Origin: Liopterus haemorrhoidalis
Taxonomy: Eukaryota; Arthropoda; Insecta; Coleoptera; Dytiscidae
DNA length: 64,000 nt
Reading direction: 5' to 3'
Assembly (NCBI GenBank): GCA_963971575.1
Contig: OZ020620.1
Coordinates: 42,074,924-42,138,923 of the forward strand
Positions 34,335 to 45,000 of the stretch are shown in pieces. Below the pieces are notes generated by a model. That model was given only the letters and a program-made list of their open reading frames with translations, did no database searches and was not told the origin of the DNA. The position numbers and the translations under genes are program-made. The number at the start of each line of letters is the position of its first letter. Position 1 is the stretch's first letter.

Positions 34335-34985
34335 TATTTTTATCGACCGTCAACATATATAAGGGAGGTATTGTGATCATACCGATTTTGACATTTGGAG
34401 ATTTCGATGGATCTCCACGAATTGAGGTCACTACATAACGTTTTGACTATTTTTAGCATGATATCTGTCGGTTTGTCTGTCTGTCTGTCGGTCTGTCTGT
34501 CTGTCCGTCGGTCTGTGTACACGTGCAGAGCAAATTCGGCTAAAAGGATTTTTGTGAAACTTCATATTTAAGCTTTTAACATCAATGGCACGAGTTTATC
34601 AACTTTTGGTAAAAATCGGTTGACTAAAAATGGGAGTTTACTCGTGTCGGTTTTAAGATTTTTGCGAATATTTCCCAACAGAGAAACATTTCGAAAAAAA
34701 TTATTTAACAAAAGTTGCTATAAAAACAATAACTTTTGTTTCAGACTTTTTTCTGTATGCATGCAGGTTCGTTTCCATGGTTATCGTAAATTATTATTAT
34801 TAATTTAGAATTTATTGGTCTTATATCGTAAATTATAAATACATATTATGAAACTGTCAACGTAATATAATACGTTATTGTCTTTTACAATAATAACTAC
34901 TCTGCTGCTAGAATGTATTTTATACAAGTATTTTGTGATGGCGGTCGGTCATGTGGTGGCCACAGCTGATTTTTTGTTTATTCAG
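34335..34985 (+). repeat. GGCCACAGCTG dispersed repeat, copy 2 (unsplit)
   Basis: Runs from AAGGGAGGTATTGTGATCAT to GTGGTGGCCACAGCTGATTT. It contains a TCTGTCTGTCTG microsatellite at 34464-34512 and shows the uninterrupted state of the copy at 6.3-7.5 kb. Confidence 0.72.
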
Positions 34986-35360
34986 GGATAATAGGACTGG
35001 TCAAAACGTCACTTTGACGAAATAGATTTTACATAGTTCAGTAATATCTTGCTGTTACATCCGATTAGGGATCATATCTCGAAATATATATATATATATA
35101 TATTATATTATTTTATTTATTTTTTTATACAGTGAAAATAAGACTGGTTGAAACGTCACACTGATGAAATGGCTTTCATGTAGTACCTTGCCCTTCCGTT
35201 CGGTTATGGATCATATCTCGAAATCTGTTTTTTTTTTTTTTTGTTTATACAGAAATATTAGAATCGGTCGAAACGATACGTTGATAAAATGGCTTTTATA
35301 TTATAATAATACATTGCATTTACGTCCGATTAGGGACCACAGCTCGAAGTTAAGTTTTGG
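34986..35360 (+). repeat. Three tandem ~125-bp units
   Basis: Units share AATAGGACTGGT.AAAACGT, GAAATGGCTTT, TCCGATTAGGGATCATATCT. An AT microsatellite (35081-35110) and a T run separate them. The open frame over the last two units is not protein-like. Confidence 0.65.
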
Positions 35361-35745
35361 TTTTAATTGTAAAATTGAAACATAAAATGACAAGTTCTAA
35401 ATATTACTATTTGTTTTTTCGAGATTTGTTTTAAAATGTTGTTTTCAGCTGCTTATAAAACACTAGGTGGGGAAATAACACGCTAAATATACAGGCAAAT
35501 GTAAAAAAAAATATTTCCGGTTTTGACACTCCCCCTTTCTAATAAACTATAATATGTTACGTGATATAAACGCTTATTTATCACAAGGTGTGATAAGCGC
35601 TAAAAATAATTTTAAAATAATAAATACATTTTTTACAAGCTACATCAAAAGAATTCCTTGAATACTTCATAAATTAATATAAATTAATAATTAAGGTCAA
35701 TAGTAGCATCATCTATCGTCCTATGAACACACTACAATACCGACC
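35361..35745. other. Upstream region of DDAH
   Basis: No transposon recognised. Presumed promoter-proximal DNA; no specific factor sites called. Confidence 0.4.
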
Positions 35746-35776
35746 TATAAAAGCTCGCAGTGTATCAAATTCAGTC
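35746..35776 (+). promoter_or_regulatory. TATA box and initiator of DDAH
   Basis: TATAAAAG at 35746-35753, followed 25 bp downstream by an insect initiator TCAGTC (A at 35773). This would leave a 5' UTR of only about 12 nt before ATG 35785; a second initiator-like CGCAGTG lies at 35756. Inference from spacing. Confidence 0.55.
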
Positions 35777-35784
35777 AAATCAAA

Positions 35785-36042
35785 ATGGCGTCATTTCGGT
35801 ACACACATGCAGTTGTCTGCAGAATACCTTTATCATTAAGAACACGGGGTGAAATTGAATTAGAAGAAGCCAAAAAACAACATGAATCCTACGTGAGATT
35901 ATTAAGAGAATTAGGACTTGATGTTATCGAACTACCACCTGATGAAAGTCTTCCGGATTGTGCGTTTGTAGAAGACGCAGCTATTATTTGCAATGGAATT
36001 GCTCTTATTACTAAACCGGGAGCAACACACAGAATAAAAGAA
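35785..36042 (+). CDS. DDAH exon 1
   Basis: MASFRYTHAVVCRIPLSLRT through GATHRIKE, donor GAA|GTAAGC, phase 0. It begins 86 codons with the family's N-terminal ARVxRIP-like strand; ATG in context CAAAATGG. No in-frame upstream ATG competes. Confidence 0.95.
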
Positions 36043-39000
36043 GTAAGCCAATATTTTCATTTGTTATTTTTGTCATATTTACAAAAATATGTAAGTACAT
36101 TGGTACAATATTAAGCTGGTATAATTCGATTATCAATTGCCAAAAATATACGTTATTAATCAAATTGACGCACCAATTCTTGTGACCTCCAATGATAATT
36201 ATGGAACACCCATTTTTTAACAAGATTTTTAAATAGTGCGTCAATTTTTAGTCGATCTACTTCAATATAATTAGTTTTTACTGCCAACTGTCCTTGTATT
36301 TAGTAGTTTATTGAAGATGTGTTACACCAAAATGATGATTTTTTAACTCAAAAAGTATTTAAATAGTTCGCCCGAAGTTATTAAATTAGTTTATTTTAAA
36401 ATTATCTGATCTAAAATACTTTCGTCCTACTTATAACATTCTCTATTGTAATGTAAATTAACTTTTCAAACTTACAAATTGGCAAATTTTATATTGATGC
36501 AAGAGTTTATAAATAGTTATGATTCAATTATTTTGTCTAAATTTTTATAATTTATGTAATTAGTTTATGTTTAAACCGCCACGCCCATCAGATGTGTTTT
36601 ATAAATTTTATATGGTCTGCTACTGTTATTGCAAAAGATTGATTTTTGAAGGATATAGCGTGTTGAAATCGCGTTTTGTCTACAAAAACCTCCCCTAACA
36701 GACATAAAAATTATAATAGTTTTTAGCAGACGCATAATCGGCAATCTTTTATGAATATGCGTGTGAAAAAAATATGAAAACAGAGCCGTATTGAGCCGTA
36801 AAAAGAGGCAACAATGAAATTTTCTCCCCTAAAATGGGTTGCTCTAAATAGCATTGGCGCGTTGGTTTTTGTTTAGCTTGATCAGAATTAAATGAAATGA
36901 CTTATGCAAAGGAGATTAACGACTAAGTAAAAAAATTGATGTGAAGTGTGAATTTTCACACATTTCAGGGTTTCGCAGCTATTTAGTAAGTGAATGTTGA
37001 TTATTTGGGATACCAAAACAAATTTTATGTTAAAATATTTTTTTAAATTTATTTTAATTAGAATACCTAATACTATTATTTAGGTTTCTAAATATGTGCA
37101 GTATATATTTTTTTATATCGCAAGGTTCGTTAAGATTTTGAAAATTGCGCCTATGGCTTTCATTGGTTGTTTTAAGTCATAACTCCGCCCCTCTGATTTC
37201 GTGTATTCAATTTCAACAATTTCCACTGGTTATTAAATTTACGCTTTTAAAAATTAAATGCAACATTTGCCCAAATATTCGCGACTGAAACTAACGTTGG
37301 CGGCGCTGCGTACAACAGCTGATGGCGCACGAAAAGCGTATATGTCAGAAGTTTTTTCTTAATATTTATCTGTTCAAACAATATTTCGGCAAAAAAGCAC
37401 TGTATTTAAGTCACTATATTTTAAAATACTTCTTAATTCGCATAAACTGCTGCACAACACGCTACAAATATTATCCAAATATACGCTTCTGTTTAATTTA
37501 GCTAGTCACCACCAGACGTCTCACTGTTATTTGCAGTCGCGAATAACTAGTATTTTGAAAAAATAATTTAAACAAAATAAAAATGCAAAAAAAATTAAAA
37601 ATAAAAGAGCGCCGCGAACTTTAGTTTGCAAATTAGAACGCGAGCATGCTAGCCATTACACTAACAAAGCATACTAGTTCAGTGTGTTAGATAAGTTATT
37701 AAATATTTACGTGGTCAAGCAAAAAAACACAAAAAATGCGTTATTTTCCGAAAACATAATCTCATCAAAAATTCCTGTTGTACCATTCCGGTTCACACAA
37801 ATGTACATTACTTAGAATTTTTTCAGATTTTTAGTTTAAACCATCTAGGCTACAGGGTGTGGGATAAAAATTTTTTTGCACAATTTTGTCAAAAATCGCG
37901 TCAAAATTATTTTTTTTGAAAAAATAACATTTTGATCGTTAATCCACGTACTAAGGGCTTTCATTTCATACCCTATTCAGATTAAAAAAAATTTTTTTTT
38001 TTCGATAAGCAGATGTTTGTTTATATTTTTAGGGGGATTTGTTTTTTAGATGTTTTAGTATTTTTCCTATGTGTGGGTCAAAGAGTTGTATAAGCATGCC
38101 AAATTTCAACTCTTTAGGTTTAGCCGTTTGGCTACAATTTTTACCGAACAGACAGACGACAAAATGACGTTAAAATATAAGGGTTTTTTGGTCATACCTA
38201 CAAAATCCTAAAAATCACTGAACAACGAACAAAAATCACAGAAAATGGGCAAAAGATCATAAAAATAATCATTTATAAAGCTTTCGCGGCCCACAGAAAT
38301 GTGCTAAGGACCACCAGTAGTCCGCGGACCACCCGTTGAGATACATTGGTCTAGTGTACACACGGATTTTTACCAGGGGACTCAGTACTGAAAATGAAAT
38401 AAACCTACGTCAAAAATATTGCGCTAAACGTCTTGCTGGCTTTCTATACTTATTAAATACCTACAAAATCCTGAAATGTGTGAAAATTTACACATCACGT
38501 ACATTTTTTAACAGTGCTTTATTTTTTTCAGATTGAAACAATACGCGTTGTCTTAAAAAAAGAATTAGATCTTCCAGTTATTGAAATATCCGACCCAAAT
38601 GCAAAGCTAGATGGTGGTGATGTACTATTTACAGGTAATTTTGCAATTTTTTTGCTAATAAAATTCTTTCGTTTCTTCTACTTCATTGCAGATATCTTGC
38701 TATTTCTCTAGTCCTGGATAAATTCAACTTAGTATCTATGTAAGTTAACAGTATAATGTAATGAGTTTAGAGATTTTTAACTGACCAATTAAATAACACT
38801 AAAATTTATGAACTAACGTTGTTTTTCTTTCTATACTAAAACAAAAATAACTGTTTTTTTGATATTTTTACAAGTATTTATCAACATACAATGTTTAAAG
38901 ATGTCTATTTGTGTTTCTTAAATTGAATTAGGAGAATTAAGTTCTTTATTGAGACACTCTGGATACATTATTAAATAAGTATTGCATAAATTAAATGTAA

Positions 39001-42000
39001 TTGAACAATAGAGTTCATTCAATTACTAATACATATAAGATTTCTGGTTTTAAATTTGTTTGATTGCGAGCGTTAAACTGTCTAGCAGAAATTTACAGTT
39101 GGTTTGTAATTTGATTTTTTTTTTTATTATAATCTAAAAAATAAGCTGTGGCCACCACAGGACCGACCGCCATTACAAAGTACTTGCATAAAATATATTC
39201 TAGCAGCAGAGTAGAAATAACTTGGCCCAATATTTTCTAACAGAGATATTATTTATCATGACCATGGAAACGTTACATATAAGTATGAAAAAATAGATAC
39301 TTAAAAATAATTTCAAAAAAAAATTTCAAATTTTTCGTTTTATCAAAAAATTTCTCAAATAAAAGTTGTTAGTTATTGCTTTTATAGCAACTTTTGTTGA
39401 ATATTTTTTTTTCGAAATATAACTCTGTTGTGAAATATTTGCAAAAATCTTAAAACTGACACGAGTAAACTCCCATTTCTAGTTAACCGATTTTTACCAA
39501 AAGTTAATCAACTCGTGCCATTGATGTCAAAAGCTTAAATATGAAGTTTCATAAAAATTCTTTTACCTGAATTTGCTCTGCACGTGTACACGGACAGACG
39601 GACGGACGGACAGACAGACAGACGGATAGACAGACTGACAGACATCATGCTAAAAATAGTCAAAAAGTTTATGTAGGGTCCTCAATTCGTGGAGATCCAT
39701 CGAAATCTCGAATTTCACAATTGTTGTTTTCGTTATTTCATGTTTGACGTTTGGTATGTGAAAATTTAAAATTCCAATAGTGAACCCATGGAAACGAATG
39801 ACTTATGTCAAAAATAAAATAATTTTTACAAATATTTTAATAACCAGAAAATAAATAAATGGGAAATTTGTATTAAAAATGACACAAAATATCAAATTAA
39901 AAATCAAAATAATAGATTGCAAAATCTAGTTCCACCTTATAGTTTGTAATAGCCTATATGTGAAAAAATTTATTAATTCATATAAAAAAAATCCTAAATA
40001 AAAGTTTTTATTTATTTTAACTGTATTGGTTTTAAATGTATAGCAAATTTAGTTGAAAAAATTTTTCGGAATTTTTTTTGTTGTGAATTAATCGTGAAAC
40101 ACATAAAGTGACATCAGTCTGATTGACTAGCCTAACCAACTTGTAAATTTTTGTTAGACTAAAATTTCAAAACTTAACGAATTAACATAATATTGAGTTT
40201 AAAACTATCGTTGACAGGGAAAGAATTCTTCGTGGGTCTTTCGGAATGGACGAACGAAGCTGGAGCTCGAGCTGTGGCAGCTGCTTTTCCGGAGTACCCC
40301 TGTACTCCAGTCAAGGTAAAACCTGAGATTCCTACAATTACCCTCAGCGACTTACCTCACTCTCCGGCCAAGGTGAGCGTGGTTTCAAAAAAACTAACAC
40401 GCTGGCACGCAGCTACGGAATAAGCACACTACATTAGAACACAGCAACAGCTTATTTATTTTCTACACATATATATATATATACATATATTTAATTTTAA
40501 TTAAATGTTTAAAAATGTACCTACAATTTATATGTGGTTCCGTAGCAAAAAGTTTTCTACGGAGCAAAGGTTCAAACCGTGGACGGAAAATACATCTTCT
40601 GATACTGTGAAGTCAGTTCAGGTGTCGACTCGGCCTCAAGTATTTAATCCTCTCGTGTCCCAATATTTTTTTCTTGGGCAAAAAATTACACTATGCTAAT
40701 AGTGGGTCACTAATGCTAAATTAGTATAGGGGAAAAATTTTAAGATAGTAGCGCCACTCGGATTTTTTTGAAACCATTCTAAATCAGATACCACTTGACA
40801 TTTACTAGTAAATAATAGCGAAAAGTGTATCAAAAAACGACAAATAATAAATAATTGTTTGGGATTTTCTGATTTTGTGAAGTGACATTACTTGTAAACA
40901 TCTAAAATACTACATTTTGTGATCTGGTTTTAAGTTATGGCGGTTTTCCATTGTCGATTATTTTAACTATATTGGGGGAAATAATAATTCCCGTGTTGTT
41001 TACCAAGGGGTAGAAATCTACAATGCTGGGCATATAATATTGTGTGGAGTTACTGAAAAAAACAGAGAGTTCATAAAGATTTATGCATTATGCCTACAAA
41101 CTTGTGCATTACAAACCCACACACAATAACAGGAATTTTCAAGATATGCGATAATAAATACAAAATTGAAAATATTTTTTGTAGTCACTATCATTAAAAT
41201 GTAATGAGCAAACTTTGATATAAGGGCTCACTTTTTTTCCAATTTTTAAATTGTTTATCTAAACATCGCGTCGATTCCTAACCTCTTGCTTTCCCAATTT
41301 TGTTTCGAACCGTACGGTGTCTGATATTAGTGGAAACAAATGAAACGATATTTCCGGGTTTCTTCTTTTCAATGAATTGCACATAGGCACACAACAATAT
41401 GTATTATACATTTTTCAATGATTATAATAAAACTTTAAAAACAAACTTCATACAAAACCAATACACAAAACGAAATGTTATCTGATGTACACAAGTTCAT
41501 GAAACGCTCACCAGATGGTAGGGTGCTTAGCTGCAAATCCCTATAGGGGAAACTTTTTAAGATCGCAGCGCTATATGCAGCAAAAGCTGGAACACTCGAA
41601 AATGACATTAAACTGTTATTTGTGTATTTAATTACATGGTGAAAATGATCACGAGTTGTATTTTTTTATTTTTCAAGCTTTTTTAGGCCATTTTTCTTAT
41701 TGAAAGGTAATCTACGATTTACAAGATATGTAATAATATACTATTCTATATACAAAATACAAAATATAGAGAACTGCGGTTTTAATTTTTGAAATCTTCG
41801 TACCTATATTGTTTAGTCCAGAAAAAAAATTGGGGCCTTAATAACCTAACTTTTACACTAAATACGAATCGTCAAACAAAACCTTTGAAAATGGTCAAAA
41901 ATCGAAAAAAACATAAGGGGTACGATTTTTTCAATTGTTCAAAAAAAATTTTTTCTCTCCAATTTACTTCAAAATGTGTATACTTATGTATTTTGAGTCG

Positions 42001-45000
42001 TAGATCTCATAAATAATCTCCATTACAAGCTTCGGTTTACCGTTTTAGAATAAATTTAAAAAAAAAACCGACATATTTGAAAAAAAATGACCAAAAAATG
42101 ACCATATTTCCAAAAATTTATATGTGAGGACGCTTTAAATATATTTTTTTAGACTTCCCCACCCTAAAATTATATTTTGAAAAAATTAAGTGATAAGTAA
42201 ACCTATGAATATGGTGAAATATTGCTTTATAATACAGTAAGATCATTAATTCCCGAGCGTTACATACTAGAGATGTGAATTTCGGCTCAGTTTGCGGAAC
42301 CGGATCAGTGGAGGTCGTTCAGTTTGTTGAGCCGGTTCAATGATCCGGTTCAGTGATCCGGTTAAGTAAACATGTTTTCGAGACACAGGTAGTTCGTTAG
42401 TTCGTAGGTAGAACGTCGCTTAGAGCCGGTTCTTGCAATATATGAACCGTAAACATGATCCCGAGACACAGGTCGGTCAGTCGTTCGGTCGTAGGTAGAA
42501 TGTCGCTTAGAGCCGGCTCTTGCTTAGACCCGGTCAGTTGTCGGTCGTTCGTTCGTAGGTAGACGTCACTTAGAGCCGGCTCTTGCTTAGACCCGTTCAG
42601 TTGTCGGTCGTTCGCTCGTAGGTAGAACGTCGCTTAGCCCCGGTTCTTATCTACCATTTTTGAAACAAACAATTCACTTTATGTAGCTACTGTATTTTAA
42701 ACCAGATGTGTTAAGTTTATGGCGATGTTTATTGCCCTTATAAATCGGACATCTGGGATTTGGGCAATATTTTTATATAGTATGGTTGTAAGAAAATACA
42801 GACTAAGCCTATTAGTTTCAAATAAACTGCCCTACAAATTGATGACAAAATACACTTTATGATAATACATTACAAGCCGAGTTCTCGCGAAGTTCAACAT
42901 GACATCGATCCAGATCCGGATCACTCCGGTCACTGCTCACAATCGCCCGACCAATCGTATCCTTGAAACTTGAAACTATACAGTGAGCCGTGAGCCGACT
43001 CATTTCAATTTGGTGAACCGTGTCACTTCGGTCAGTGTACTGAGTCGGCTCAGTGAGCCGGTTCGTTCATGAACGACCCATCTCTATTACATATCCAACT
43101 TAAGAAAGAACCAATCAGATTACTTCATTGACCAGAACTCGCCCTAGGAGCAACGAAAATCCGTTGCTAACTTAATATTTGTTATTAACTCATTGGCGTG
43201 TAGCGAAAAACAGTGTTCATAACTAAATGTTTCTGTCAAGTATTACATAACGCTCAGGGATTAATGATGGCACTGTATGTTTATTTAATTTTTAGCACTT
43301 TTTTTAGTTATTTAGTTGGCAATACACTGCACATATGTGACCATACTCGCCTTGGATTTATTTATTTATTTATTTGCTCAAAAATTGTGTGTTATTAATT
43401 TTGATCTAACAACTCTAAAAAAATATCAAAGTAAGCTAGAATTTGCAAAAATTTTACTTAATATTTAATTGTAGAATTATTTAACTAACTCAGTAATTTT
43501 ATTATTGCTGAGGGAATATTAAATAGTCAAATGATGTCGAAAGTGAAGAAATAGGTACTGTGTTTCAATTTTGTCTTACGATACAGATTACAGAATCTCG
43601 TCACCTAAAAGCATATGTTACGATGGCTGGACCCGATCTACTCTGCGTTGGAGCAGGTAAAGAATCCCAAGAAGTATTGAAACGTATGGAAAGAGAAGCA
43701 ACGTTTAGTTACCAAACTTTAACCTTACCTGAAGATACTGCCGCAAATGTTCTCTATATCAATGGCACACTTGTTCATCGTGCTATTGAAGAAATACCAC
43801 TATCATCTAAGGTAATGTATTATTATATATATAAAAGCCCTAATTCCTGTGTGTCAGACCGTAACGCTAAGTTCAGGAACTTAGCGTTCAGGTGCTAGCG
43901 GGTCTTGCGGCATACGGTGAGTCACGAACTGAGTGATGGGGAACGACTACTCCGACAGCAGCTCAGTTACCGAGACCAGAGATCTGCAGTCAGTACCTTA
44001 GCTTAAGGGTGCGCACAACCGTACAGTTTCCTATACAAGACTAACAACCTGAAATAAAATTAGTAACAATCTATACATCAAAATTTTCAGCGAATTTTTA
44101 TCTACCTAATAGGATATTTTTAATTGTCAAAAGAACTTTCATGTAATTGTAAATAAACAACTTGCGTTATAGACGCCATCTTGTAAACCATTCGACGCAT
44201 ATTTGTGTACCATGCGGCAAATTGTAGCTAAAGCTCCATTCTACAAATATGTTTGAAGATAATTTGTTCTATTGTGAAAATTACTTATAGATATTGTACT
44301 TGGTAATCTACTTTTGCCGCCACCTCGAATCTGCCGCAGTTCTCAATATAGGTGCGGCGGATAAAAATGATTCATTTTATGTAAAGAATGCTTGTATCAA
44401 GTGACATTTCATTATCATCAAGTAAAATATTTTTCGACGAAGGCTCTAAACTATAAACAATCATGTCGAAATAAATGTTAACGTATTATCTGAACATTTC
44501 TACACAAAACTATATAAATATAAAAATTATTTGAAACCCACAAATATATTTAAAATATTACAGAACATTGTTGTGTAATACCTATTATTAAGTTATTTAG
44601 CAATAACATTTTTACAATAATTTTTTCTACAATCGAAAATATCCTATTAGATAGATAAAAATTCTGTGCAAAATTTGATGTATAGATTGTTGCTAATTTT
44701 ATTTCAGATTGTTAGTTTTGTATAAGAAACAAATAATCTCTGGGGTTGTACGTAGCGTTAATGAAAGAATTTTGTGTCAATTAATGTTATGCCCGCGGGC
44801 CGTATCCGGCTCAATACTAATTTTTAAACGACACGCATTACGCGGCTTTTTAGGATGTTCTAGGTATATTCAGAAACAGCTATATCATTAATGTCCAACA
44901 TATGGCCTGCTTTTTAGGCTTCCGTAGGTATAACAGTCAGAAACAGCTATAACATTGATGTCCAACTTATGTCCCGCGGGCCGTATCCGGCTCGATACTA

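Larger units (their letters stand above)
36935..38215 (-). repeat. tRNA-carrying repeat family, copy 4 (inverted)
   Basis: Reads on the minus strand from CCTACAAAATCC (38210) to the TTTCAGGGTTTCGCAG end near 36965. Same arms as the 17.7-kb copy, with a tRNA-like module at 37605-37670. The right arm is interrupted by the 266-bp MITE at 37278-37543. Confidence 0.75.
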
